A DNA stretch of 11,994 bases, from contig JAZRGE010000058.1 in assembly GCA_045644025.1 (NCBI GenBank), positions 1 through 11,994 of the forward strand, given 5' to 3'. The position numbers and the translations under genes are program-made. The DNA comes from JAZRGE01 sp045644025. Lineage in GTDB: Bacteria; Bacillota; Clostridia; Oscillospirales; Acutalibacteraceae. The notes beneath the pieces are model-generated. The model ran no database searches and was not told the origin of the DNA. It worked only from the letters and a program-made list of their open reading frames with translations. Shown piece after piece: positions 1 through 7,255 of this stretch; position 1 is the first letter of the stretch; each line of letters begins with the position of its first letter.

Positions 1-2205
1 ATTGAAGAGGGCAACTTTAAGATCGTTCCCATAAAGGACGGATTCAGAACCAGCTATACTATTGGTAAGATCCGCTATAGAAGGGGAATGGTGCCTCAGA
101 TTCTTCCTGTTGAGAAATTTGAAGAGCTGAGAGCTAAGATGACCACCGAGGAGTTCTACGAGGTTGTTGACGAGCGCTACACTAAGGTGACCGTTGCCAA
201 GCTCTCTCCTGCAAGGCAGTCTCTTTATACCAACGAATATCCGAATATGGATATTAATCAGGAATACTATATTCTCAACATCAACGCTCCCGAATATGCC
301 TACGAGCCTATCTACAAAGCCTTCTTTGATGAAGCAGGCTACACCGAGCAGGATCTGGCAGCTGATAACGAGGCCGCAAATGTTGAGACAGAGACCTACG
401 ACGTTGAGCGTGTTACCATTCCTATGGAGATCACACTCACCGACAGCGGTTTCAAGGTGAATATTCCTATGGGCGCTGCTGCTATTCCCAGCAAGCTCTA
501 TATCAAGGATATCTACATCCTTGAATTCTTCGGTTGCGCAGGTATTCAGGATAAGGGCTATATGTTCCTTCCCGATGGTTCCGGCACAATTGTTAATCTG
601 AACAACGGCAAGATCGACGTTGCCGCCAGCGCTTCCTACGGTGTTACTCTTTATGGCGATGATAGCGCTATTAAGAAGACCGAGAATATCGGTAAGACCA
701 CCATTGGTACAATGCCCGTATTTGCTATGAGCGTTAACAATGATGGCTTCTGGACTGTGATTGAAAAAGGCGACACAATGGCCAAGATCATCAGCCAGAC
801 TGCCGGTAATACCACCAACTACAATCGTGTGTATGCTTCGGTAAGCGTTCAGCCTGTTGATATTATGGTTATCAAAACCAACACCGAAGATAAACTTATC
901 AACCGCTATCAGCAAGCTCCCTATGCGGGCAACTTCACACTTGCCTACAACTTCCTTAAAACAGGGGAGACCGACTACGACGATGTTGCTGTGGCATACC
1001 GCAAATATCTTGTGGAAAAGGGCGAGTTGAAGCAGACTGCCACAACAACAATGCCTTTCCTGCTTGAACTTGTTGGCAGAATCGATGTTGTGAAGAATAT
1101 TGCAGGTGTGCAGTATGATTCCACCGAGATCCTCACTTCCTTTGATGAAGCTCAGGCTATCCTGAACCTTCTGAATGAGGGTGGTGTAAAGGCTCCCACA
1201 GTTAAGTATTCTTCCTGGTTCAACAGTTCTCAGTACACCATGACTGATTCCGCAAACTTTGCCTCCGGCATCGGCGGAAAGGATGGCTATGCTGCACTTA
1301 AGAACAGCATAGAGGCCAACGGTGGTAAGCTTTATCTGAATACCACTGCCCAGAATATACATCTTGGCCTTTCTAAGTTCAACAATATTCTTTATGGTGT
1401 AAGGCACACCTATAACGAGACAGTTACTCTTAGAAAATTCCATCAGTCCCAGATCGTTCGCGATAAGGACGAAAAGAAATATTATTTGCTCAGCACCAGA
1501 TATATGAAAGATTATCTGGCAGGCATTGTAGAGCGCCTTGGCAAGCTCGATAGTTCCAATCTTTGGATGGAAGACTATGCAAATGAGCTCTACTCCGATT
1601 TCAGTAAGAACGAGAACATTGTAAGGCAGGAGAGCCAGAGGCTTCTTAGAGAAGCACTGGAAGCAAGCGCTGCCAACGTAAGCCTTGCTTTTGATAATCC
1701 CTATTCCTACATGTTCAAGTATCTGGAGTTCGCCGGTGAAGTGCCCACCGCTTCCTCCGGTCATCAGCTTTCCGATCTCACGGTTCCTTTCTATTCCATT
1801 GTTATCTCCGGCTATGTGCCCGCTACAGGTCAGATCATCAATCTGGCAGGCAATATAGTGGATGAGATGCTCAAGAGTGTTGAGACAGGAACAGGCCTTT
1901 CCTTCAAGTGGATCTATACAGAGAACACCGATATCCGCGAAATGGAAGGTATTGAGCCCGAAAAGATCTATTCTCTTAACTATAAAGAGTGGATCGCATC
2001 CGCCACCGAATTCTACAGCACCGCTTCCGAAAAGCTTGCTGATGTTTGGGGCAAATCTATCGTTGGCCACAAGGTCTTGGCAGAAAACGTTACCGAGACT
2101 GAATGGGAAAACGGTGTGAAGGTTGTTGTAAACTACAACGAAGTTGAGGTAACTGTAGGGGAGAATACCATCCCTGCAAACGATTACCTTGTAATTAAAG
2201 GATAA
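1..2205 (+). CDS. DUF5696-like protein of a sugar-ABC operon (5' partial)
   Basis: The frame is open from the first base of the window, so the gene begins upstream; the Met at 88 is internal and has no ribosome binding site. 734 residues are visible. The sequence resembles the DUF5696 family as I remember it: a block reading FLPDGSGTIVNLNNGK (about nt 565-612), a long mixed alpha/beta middle, a block reading PFYSIVISGYVPATG (about nt 1785-1830), and a C-terminal region with Asn/Glu/Val-rich beta strands. No membrane segment is visible in this part; any signal peptide would lie outside the window. Proteins of this type are commonly encoded next to carbohydrate ABC permeases in Firmicutes, as here, with a 14-nt gap to the first permease. 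The biochemical role is not established; an extracellular, glycosidase-like or sugar-handling role is only an inference. The family call rests on recalled motifs and context. Confidence 0.75.
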   Translation: MEEGNFKIVPIKDGFRTSYTIGKIRYRRGMVPQILPVEKFEELRAKMTTEEFYEVVDERYTKVTVAKLSPARQSLYTNEYPNMDINQEYYILNINAPEYAYEPIYKAFFDEAGYTEQDLAADNEAANVETETYDVERVTIPMEITLTDSGFKVNIPMGAAAIPSKLYIKDIYILEFFGCAGIQDKGYMFLPDGSGTIVNLNNGKIDVAASASYGVTLYGDDSAIKKTENIGKTTIGTMPVFAMSVNNDGFWTVIEKGDTMAKIISQTAGNTTNYNRVYASVSVQPVDIMVIKTNTEDKLINRYQQAPYAGNFTLAYNFLKTGETDYDDVAVAYRKYLVEKGELKQTATTTMPFLLELVGRIDVVKNIAGVQYDSTEILTSFDEAQAILNLLNEGGVKAPTVKYSSWFNSSQYTMTDSANFASGIGGKDGYAALKNSIEANGGKLYLNTTAQNIHLGLSKFNNILYGVRHTYNETVTLRKFHQSQIVRDKDEKKYYLLSTRYMKDYLAGIVERLGKLDSSNLWMEDYANELYSDFSKNENIVRQESQRLLREALEASAANVSLAFDNPYSYMFKYLEFAGEVPTASSGHQLSDLTVPFYSIVISGYVPATGQIINLAGNIVDEMLKSVETGTGLSFKWIYTENTDIREMEGIEPEKIYSLNYKEWIASATEFYSTASEKLADVWGKSIVGHKVLAENVTETEWENGVKVVVNYNEVEVTVGENTIPANDYLVIKG

Positions 2206-2219
2206 GGAGGGGAAGAATA

Positions 2220-3107
2220 ATGAAAAAACAGATGTCTCTTCAAAACAAGAGAGCATTGGCCGGATATGGCTTTATAGCACCGTTCGTTATCGGTATGCTG
2301 CTTGTTTTCGGTCCTTCTATCATCAAAGCTCTTACATTCTCCCTCTCCAACATCATAATGAACACCGATGGCTCCGGCTACACTCTGGAGTGGGTAGGTA
2401 TCACACACTATAAAAAGGCTATCACCGAGCACGCTTGGTTCAACCAGGAACTTATGAACTCCTTCTGGCGCTTGGTCTACAACGTGCCGCTTGTTATTGC
2501 CTTTAGCTTCTTCATTGCAAGTATCCTTAATAAGGATTTCAAGGGAAGAACTGCTGTGCGTGCTATTTTGTTCCTTCCCGTTGTTATTGCAGCCGGTGTT
2601 CTTGCCAAGGTGGATAACGTGGGTGAGTTGAGCAGCTTTGCTCAGTCGGATCAGGTTTCCGAGGCTGTTGCAGCAATCGATATCACCAGCGTGATTATCG
2701 AGATGGGTATTCCCAACAGCATTGTTAATATGATCACCACTTCCATCTCCCGCATCTATGAGGTTATTACCTCTTCCGGTGTTCAGATCCTTATCTTCCT
2801 GGCTGCCATGCAGTCCATTTCTCCCTCCCTTTACGAAGCATCTACAATGGAAGGTGCAACAGGTTGGGAAAACTTCTGGAAGATCACATTCCCTATGCTT
2901 TCTCCCTACATTCTTGTTAGCGCAGTCTACACAGTTATCGATCTCGTTAGCTCCTATAAGAGCCCTGTTATGGGTGTTATCGATAGCGTGGCCCTTTCGG
3001 ATAGATCGCTTAGCATTGCGATGGCGTTCATATTCTTCGGTATGGCAGCGCTCATACTTCTTGTGGTTGTCTTCCTGGTATCCAGGATGGTCTTCTACTA
3101 CGATTAA
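2220..3107 (+). CDS. Sugar ABC transporter permease, MalF/UgpA type (CUT1)
   Basis: 295 residues, an inner-membrane permease half for uptake of a carbohydrate, expected to pair with the next gene. Hydrophobic segments lie at about residues 15-37, 86-103, 112-130, 188-200, 228-246 and 264-288. The binding-protein-dependent permease EAA loop, which docks on the ATPase, is seen at about 206-216 (EASTMEGATGW) followed by FPMLSP. An AAGGAGG ribosome binding site at 2204-2210, 9 nt before the ATG, supports the start. It sits 14 nt after the DUF5696-like gene and 14 nt before the second permease, so the three are surely co-transcribed. The substrate cannot be read from the sequence. A Ser/Ala/Asp-rich extension at about 131-175, between the third and fourth segments, is a probable external or periplasm-side domain. 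Confidence 0.92.
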   Translation: MKKQMSLQNKRALAGYGFIAPFVIGMLLVFGPSIIKALTFSLSNIIMNTDGSGYTLEWVGITHYKKAITEHAWFNQELMNSFWRLVYNVPLVIAFSFFIASILNKDFKGRTAVRAILFLPVVIAAGVLAKVDNVGELSSFAQSDQVSEAVAAIDITSVIIEMGIPNSIVNMITTSISRIYEVITSSGVQILIFLAAMQSISPSLYEASTMEGATGWENFWKITFPMLSPYILVSAVYTVIDLVSSYKSPVMGVIDSVALSDRSLSIAMAFIFFGMAALILLVVVFLVSRMVFYYD

Positions 3108-3121
3108 GGAGGCGAGTAAGA

Positions 3122-4081
3122 ATGGAAAATACTATTGTTGTGGGCGATATCAAAAAGCAGAGAATGAAAAAAATCGGTAATTCTCTCTTCGTCTTTGTTC
3201 GTGCAATCGTTCTTGCAGGTATCTGCTATTACATTCTGTACCCGCTCATCGTAAAGCTCTCTATGGCTATTATGTCGGAGCAGGACCTTTACGACAGCAC
3301 AGTTGCACTTATCCCCCGAAACTTCTCTTTGGAAACAATTAAATTTGTGTGGGATATGCTTGATTATCCTACGGCTGCGGCCAACTCCTTGCTGATCACC
3401 ATCATCTCCACCATCACACAGGTTATTGCCTGTACATTGGTTGGTTATGGTTTTGCAAAGTTTGATTTCCCCTTGAAGAAATTCTGGTTTGCAATGGTTA
3501 TCTTTGTGTTGATCGTTCCGCCTACCACTATCATCATCCCCACATATCTTAACTATCGTTTCTTCGATTTCACCGGCGGCTTGCTTTACGGCCTCACAGG
3601 TATACATACCAACCTTATCGGCGAAGAAATTACCTTCGCTATCTCCGGTATCACCTGCATGGGCTTCAGAAACGGATTGTATATCTATCTTATCAGGCAG
3701 TGCTACCGCGGTGTTCCTAAGGAACTGGAAGAAGCAGCTATGATCGACGGCGCAGGTTTCTTTAAGACCTTCTACCGCGTGATGCTGCCCAGTGCTCGTT
3801 CCATACTTACCACGATTGTTATGTTCTCGGTTGTTTGGTCTTGGACGGATATCTTCTACACCACCTGGTTTATGCAGGGCGGTAATATCCTTTCCATGAA
3901 TCTGAGCACCCTGAGCGCACAGGTTAAGGCAATGGACCAGACCCTTTCTTCCGACCCCAACCGTATCCTTCAGCTTAATTCTACCGGTGCTCTGCTCACC
4001 ATGATGCCCTTGCTGATTATGTATATCTTCGGCCAGAAGATGTTCGTTGAGGGCGTTGAGCGAAGCGGTATAGTAGGCTAA
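3122..4081 (+). CDS. Carbohydrate ABC transporter permease, MalG/UgpE type (CUT1)
   Basis: 319 residues, the second membrane half of the sugar importer. Hydrophobic segments lie at about 22-50, 86-110, 121-142, 170-190, 224-248 and 288-304. The EAA loop is clear at 203-213 (EEAAMIDGAGF), and the C-terminus GQKMFVEGVERSGIVG resembles the usual MalG-type ending. The motif YGFAKFDFPLKK near 109-120 followed by IVPPTTIIIPTYL is also typical of this half. An AAGGAGG site at 3106-3112 overlaps the stop codon of the first permease and sits 9 nt before the ATG. Neither ATPase nor solute-binding protein is encoded in the visible part; in CUT1 systems of Firmicutes a shared MsmX-like ATPase encoded elsewhere is common, which would explain the missing ATPase. 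Confidence 0.93.
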   Translation: MENTIVVGDIKKQRMKKIGNSLFVFVRAIVLAGICYYILYPLIVKLSMAIMSEQDLYDSTVALIPRNFSLETIKFVWDMLDYPTAAANSLLITIISTITQVIACTLVGYGFAKFDFPLKKFWFAMVIFVLIVPPTTIIIPTYLNYRFFDFTGGLLYGLTGIHTNLIGEEITFAISGITCMGFRNGLYIYLIRQCYRGVPKELEEAAMIDGAGFFKTFYRVMLPSARSILTTIVMFSVVWSWTDIFYTTWFMQGGNILSMNLSTLSAQVKAMDQTLSSDPNRILQLNSTGALLTMMPLLIMYIFGQKMFVEGVERSGIVG

Positions 4082-4108
4082 TAACCCATTCAGATAGGAG
4101 ATACAACA

Positions 4109-5071
4109 GTGCTTATAGCAGAATGCAAAAATAAAAGTATTGTAAATGCAGAATTCGAAAGGCGCGAAATTACCGTTGCTTTTCACGATGTAGACGGAAC
4201 CCACTCTCCCATCAGAGAGTGGCCCCCCGTTATGAGCGGCGTGCTTTATGATGTTATCGTAAACGGCCTGCCCGAGAACTACGATAGCGAAGAAAATGTG
4301 AAGAGGCTTGTCGCTTTCTGCGGCACTCAGGTTCTGGAAGAGACAGATCGTTTCTGCGTTGAATCTGCCGGCCTTTCGGCTCTCACCCAGATGGAGTGGG
4401 CTATTCGCCGCTCCATGCAGGAGGGCAACATTGTAGTTGAAGGCGGCAAGGGCGCTGCCAACGATGAAAAGATAGCTCGTATCTGGAAGGGCGAGGAGAT
4501 CTTCGAAGATCTGCCCGATACCCCCGAAGTAGAGAAATATCTTACCGAAAACACTCCCAGGCTCTTCAAGCTTTATGAGAACGTTCTCAACGGCTTCTGC
4601 CGCGATAAGAACCTTGAAAAAGCCAAGAAGGATCCTAAAGCCTTCCAGATCGAAGGCTCTATGGAGTGGATCAAATTCCTTAAAGACAACGGCGTAAAGA
4701 ACTATTTTGTTACCGGCGCTGTTGTTGAAAAGGGAATGGGTATGTATGAGGAAGTAGAAGTTCTGGGCTACACCTTTGGTGAGAACGGCCTTATGGACGA
4801 TATCTACGGCTCTACTTGGGATGAAAAAGTTCCCAAGAACGTGATTATGGAAAGGCTTGTGAAGCAGTTTGGCCTTGATCCTAAGAACGTTCTTATCGTA
4901 GGCGATGGCCGCAGCGAGATTGCCACAGGCGTAAACCTCGGCGCTCTCACAATCAGCCGTCTGCCCCAGGATGCCACAGTTCAGCGCGAACTGCACAAGA
5001 ACCTTGGCACCAATATCATTGTGGAAGATTATCTGAGCGATGCTCTTTATGAGAATCTCCATGCTGAATAA
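4109..5071 (+). CDS. HAD-superfamily hydrolase, probable phosphatase
   Basis: 320 residues starting at a GTG; the start is supported by AGGAG at 4096-4100, 8 nt upstream. HAD motifs are visible: motif I HDVDGT with nucleophile Asp27 and acid/base Asp29; motif II Thr202 in YFVTGA; a Lys (240 or 243) before KNVI as motif III; and motif IV in IVGDGRSEI with Asp266 and Glu270. The roughly 170 residues between motifs I and II form a large helical cap, pointing to a C1-cap enzyme. It is soluble, with no signal peptide. Being the last gene of the sugar-transport operon (27-nt gap, then a terminator), it may dephosphorylate or monitor a sugar phosphate derived from the imported substrate; that is an inference from context. 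The substrate is unknown. Confidence 0.8.
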   Translation: MLIAECKNKSIVNAEFERREITVAFHDVDGTHSPIREWPPVMSGVLYDVIVNGLPENYDSEENVKRLVAFCGTQVLEETDRFCVESAGLSALTQMEWAIRRSMQEGNIVVEGGKGAANDEKIARIWKGEEIFEDLPDTPEVEKYLTENTPRLFKLYENVLNGFCRDKNLEKAKKDPKAFQIEGSMEWIKFLKDNGVKNYFVTGAVVEKGMGMYEEVEVLGYTFGENGLMDDIYGSTWDEKVPKNVIMERLVKQFGLDPKNVLIVGDGRSEIATGVNLGALTISRLPQDATVQRELHKNLGTNIIVEDYLSDALYENLHAE

Positions 5072-5078
5072 ATAATCT

Positions 5079-5110
5079 AAGAGCCATCCAAAAGGATGGC
5101 TCTTATTTTT
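5079..5110 (+). terminator. Rho-independent terminator of the sugar-ABC operon
   Basis: A perfect 11-bp stem (5079-5089 with 5094-5104, AAGAGCCATCC/GGATGGCTCTT), an AAAA loop and an ATTTTT tail, 7 nt after the HAD gene stop. It separates the ABC operon from the Fe-S operon. Confidence 0.93.
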
Positions 5111-5143
5111 GCTCTAAAATGCAAATAATGATGCTGGGGTATA

Positions 5144-5172
5144 TTGATTTTAGTAAGAAATTGTGGTAATAT
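5144..5172 (+). promoter_or_regulatory. Sigma-A promoter of the smsCB operon
   Basis: TTGATT (5144-5149), a 17-nt spacer, then TAATAT (5167-5172) preceded by TGG, giving an extended -10. It lies 35 nt before the first ATG. No operator or regulator gene (such as an IscR-like repressor) is seen here. Confidence 0.7.
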
Positions 5173-5207
5173 AAATCGACAAGATATTTTATACTCGGGA
5201 GATCAAA

Positions 5208-5930
5208 ATGTTAGAATTCAAAAATGTATCTTTCACGGCTGATAACGGCCACAAAATCATAAAAGACTTGAGTGTTGCCATCCCCGATGGCAGGCTTGTT
5301 GCTGTAACAGGCCCTAACGGCGGCGGGAAAACTACCTTCGCCAAGCTTATTGCAGGTATTGTGAAGCCCACTTCGGGCCGAATTCTCTATAATGGCTACG
5401 ATATCACCGATCTTGATATCACCGAAAGAGCCAAGATGGGCATTTGCTATGCCTTCCAGCAGCCCGTGCGCTTTAAGGGCATCACTGTGCGCCAACTTAT
5501 GCAGCTTGCTGATAAGACTGCCGATGAAAATCGCCTTTGCAGCGTTCTGCGCCAGGTGGGAGTGGAACCCGCAAAATATCTGGATAGGAACGTGGATGGC
5601 AGCCTTTCGGGCGGCGAAATAAAGAGAATCGAAATTGCCACGGTTCTGCTTCGCAAAGCAGCGCTTCGCGTTTTCGATGAGCCCGAGGCAGGTATCGACC
5701 TTTGGAGTTTTAACAGCCTTTCGGGCGTCTTTGCATCGCTTAGGGGCGGTGATTCCACCACCATCATAATCTCCCATCAGGAGAGAATTCTTGCCGCTGT
5801 GGATGATATTCTTGTGATCTGCGCCGGCGAGCTTATGAACTACGGAGAAAGGGAAAAGATTCTCACAGGCCTTGGTTGTGATTTCGGCCATTGCAAGGGC
5901 TGCGGATCTAAGGTGAACGGCAATGAATGA
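5208..5930 (+). CDS. sufC: Fe-S cluster scaffold ATPase SufC/SmsC
   Basis: 240 residues, a cytosolic ABC-type ATPase that drives the SufB-type scaffold during iron-sulfur cluster assembly. Visible motifs in order: Walker A GPNGGGKTT at 35-43 (Lys41), Q-loop at Gln84 in AFQQP, signature LSGGE at 133-137, Walker B VFDEPE with Asp157-Glu158, and H-loop His190 in IISHQE. DEPEAGID and the VRFKGITVRQ stretch after the Q-loop separate it from transport ATPases. GGGAGA at 5197-5202 fixes the start. The gene overlaps the next by 8 nt, suggesting translational coupling. Oddity: the C-terminus carries Cys224, Cys229 and Cys232 (C-x4-C-x2-C), which could bind a metal or cluster. With only one SufB-like partner, the pair matches the SUF-like minimal system (SMS, SmsCB) described for archaea and some anaerobic bacteria. 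Confidence 0.92.
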   Translation: MLEFKNVSFTADNGHKIIKDLSVAIPDGRLVAVTGPNGGGKTTFAKLIAGIVKPTSGRILYNGYDITDLDITERAKMGICYAFQQPVRFKGITVRQLMQLADKTADENRLCSVLRQVGVEPAKYLDRNVDGSLSGGEIKRIEIATVLLRKAALRVFDEPEAGIDLWSFNSLSGVFASLRGGDSTTIIISHQERILAAVDDILVICAGELMNYGEREKILTGLGCDFGHCKGCGSKVNGNE

Positions 5931-6840
5931 TATCACTAAAAAGCTAATCAGTATTGTCACCGGCACCGATGAGCCCTTCACCGGAGCCTATAGCATCCGT
6001 GAGAACGGTGTGAGTGTTGCCTGCGTTTCTTCCGATAATATCCGCATGGAAAAATTGGAAGGCGGAAAGGGCTTGGCCATATATGTGAAGCCCGGCACAA
6101 AGGGCGAAAAGGTTTATATCCCTGCTTGTATCACAAAGGGCGACGTTACCGATCTTGTTTACAACGATTTCTACATCGGCGAGGATTGCGATGTGGTTGT
6201 TGTTGCAGGCTGTGGAGTCCATTCCGAGGATCACGAGAAATCTGTGCACAACGGTGTTCATCGTTTCTTTATCGGCGAGAATGCCAAGGTGCTCTATGAA
6301 GAGCAGCACGTGGGCACGGGCAATGAAGAATCGGAAAAGGAGATCAGCCCTGTCACGGAGATCTTCTTAAAAAAGAATGCTTCACTGGAAATGAATGCCA
6401 CTCAGCTTAAAGGTGTTACTCATTCGGTGCGAAAGACAACCGCTCAGCTGGAAGAAGGAGCCAAGCTGGTTGTTAAAGAAAGGTTGCTCACTGTGGGCAA
6501 GGAATATGCCGAATCCTACTACAAGTGCTCGCTTGATGGCGAGGGAAGCTCTGTAAACCTTATTTCCCGCTCTGTGGCCGAAGAAAATTCTGTGCAGAAG
6601 TATTTCTCCGAAATGCTCGGAAATGCACCCTGCACGGGTCATTCTGAGTGCGATGCGATAATTATGGGTAATGCACAGATAAGCGCTACACCTGCCCTTT
6701 ATGCCAATAATACCGATGCTGCACTGGTGCACGAAGCAGCTATCGGCAAGATCGCAGGGGAGCAGATAGATAAACTTAAGACATTAGGCCTCACCGCTGC
6801 CGAGGCAGAAGCAGTGATTATTGAAGGATTCCTAAAATAA
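5923..6840 (+). CDS. sufB: Fe-S cluster scaffold SufB/SmsB (SufB/SufD family)
   Basis: 305 residues, clearly shorter than classical SufB (over 450), as expected for the single scaffold of a minimal SmsCB system. The protein is mostly beta-helix-like repeats. Recognisable features are GCGVH with Cys97, followed by VHNGVHRFFIG (about 108-118), an acidic stretch GNEESEKE (133-140), and the C-terminal core ALVHEAAIGKIAGEQIDKL with His270-Glu271, matching the conserved HEA region of SufB/SufD that contacts SufC and the cluster site. Further cysteines are Cys237 and Cys243. The ATG lies inside the end of sufC, with AAGGTG upstream as ribosome binding site. No sufD, sufS or sufU follows; the next gene is a tRNA. 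I cannot see an intrinsic terminator after this gene. The exact name (sufB, sufD or smsB) is a matter of convention. Confidence 0.88.
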   Translation: MNDITKKLISIVTGTDEPFTGAYSIRENGVSVACVSSDNIRMEKLEGGKGLAIYVKPGTKGEKVYIPACITKGDVTDLVYNDFYIGEDCDVVVVAGCGVHSEDHEKSVHNGVHRFFIGENAKVLYEEQHVGTGNEESEKEISPVTEIFLKKNASLEMNATQLKGVTHSVRKTTAQLEEGAKLVVKERLLTVGKEYAESYYKCSLDGEGSSVNLISRSVAEENSVQKYFSEMLGNAPCTGHSECDAIIMGNAQISATPALYANNTDAALVHEAAIGKIAGEQIDKLKTLGLTAAEAEAVIIEGFLK

Positions 6841-6864
6841 TTTGCTGTTGCCGATATTTTTTGC

Positions 6865-6893
6865 TTGACATTCAGCGGAAATTAAATTATAAT
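6865..6893 (+). promoter_or_regulatory. Consensus promoter of tRNA-Thr
   Basis: A perfect TTGACA (6865-6870), a 17-nt spacer and a perfect TATAAT (6888-6893), 17 nt before the mature tRNA. An ideal sigma-A promoter, as expected for a stable RNA. Confidence 0.93.
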
Positions 6894-6910
6894 AATTTTC
6901 GCTGCAAATT

Positions 6911-6986
6911 GCTGATATGGCTCAGGTGGTAGAGCACATCCTTGGTAAGGATGAGGTCCCCGGTTCGAGTTCGGGTATCAGCTCCA
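6911..6986 (+). tRNA. tRNA-Thr (anticodon GGT)
   Basis: 76 nt including an encoded CCA. The acceptor stem GCTGATA pairs with TATCAGC, the discriminator is T, and CCA ends at 6986. The D-arm is GCTC...GAGC, the anticodon arm is CATCC-TTGGTAA-GGATG with anticodon GGT at loop positions 34-36, and the T-arm is CCCGG-TTCGAGT-TCGGG (one wobble or mismatch). GGT reads ACC/ACT threonine codons. It is a single-gene transcription unit with its own promoter and terminator, and it marks the left edge of the unusual repeat-rich region. Confidence 0.97.
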
Positions 6987-6990
6987 AAAA

Positions 6991-7023
6991 ACAAAGGACT
7001 ACTTCGGTAGTCCTTTGTTTTTT
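6991..7023 (+). terminator. Terminator of the tRNA-Thr unit
   Basis: A 12-bp perfect stem (6991-7002 with 7007-7018) closed by a TTCG tetraloop, flanked by an A-run before and six T after. It starts 4 nt after the CCA end. Confidence 0.93.
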
Positions 7024-7027
7024 GTGT

Positions 7028-7219
7028 TTGTGTCCGCAGGACACAATATCGTTTTGCGGTGAAACCGCAAACATCATTTGACCGACAGGTCAACATCATT
7101 CCGTTTGCGGATACAAAACGATGTTACACCTCTCGGCGTAAACGATGTTGCCTTCGGCAAACAGTGTTGTGCTTCGCACAAACGATGTGGCTACGCCAAC
7201 GGTGTTGCACTTCGTGCAA
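7028..7219 (+). repeat. Hairpin array 1 (upstream of the first AT-rich gene)
   Basis: A run of short palindromes of differing sequence, separated by a similar 6-nt spacer, one about every 17-22 nt. Hairpins: 7028-7046 (8 bp, loop GCA), 7053-7071 (8 bp, loop GAA), 7078-7093 (6 bp, loop GACA), a degenerate one around 7102-7120, 7124-7141 (6 of 7 pairs), 7148-7160 (5 bp, loop TTC), 7167-7181 (6 bp, TTC), 7188-7198 (4 bp, TAC) and 7205-7219 (6 bp, TTC). The spacer reads TATCGT or CATCAT in the left half and ACGATG, ACAGTG or ACGGTG in the right half. These are reverse complements of one motif, so the orientation flips in the middle. Stems vary while the spacer is kept, unlike CRISPR or simple tandem repeats. 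Function unknown. Confidence 0.85.
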
Positions 7220-7249
7220 ACTTATGCTATAATACACCTAAGGCGGTGG
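7205..7249 (+). promoter_or_regulatory. Cassette 1 promoter and ribosome binding site
   Basis: TTGCAC (7205-7210), a 17-nt spacer, then TG-C-TATAAT (-10 at 7228-7233, extended). The -35 is the left arm of the last hairpin of array 1. AAGGCGGTGG (7240-7249) is the ribosome binding site; it differs from the ideal AAGGAGGTG by one base and from the AGGAGG sites of the surrounding genes. The same module recurs in cassette 2. Confidence 0.7.
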
Positions 7250-7255
7250 TATTTA

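Noticed and set aside
3104..5062. A 652-codon open frame on the minus strand across the second permease and the HAD gene
   Set aside because: It is in the same codon register as both real genes and exists because they avoid TTA, CTA and TCA codons. Its translation has no recognisable domain, while the + strand genes have full motifs and ribosome binding sites. Similar shadows lie over sufC, the M14 and the TRIC genes.
5072..5207. Riboswitch or Fe-S responsive operator ahead of sufC
   Set aside because: The interval holds the terminator and a sigma-A promoter. The leader after the promoter is under 30 nt, too short for a riboswitch, and I see no clear operator palindrome.
6841..6864. Intrinsic terminator after sufB/smsB
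   Set aside because: There is a T-run (6857-6862) but no convincing stem before it.
7145..7255. An upstream in-frame ATG that would extend the cassette 1 membrane protein by 37 residues
   Set aside because: It lies inside the hairpin array, has no ribosome binding site, and precedes the -10 promoter element; the ATG at 7256 has a well-placed AAGGCGGTGG.
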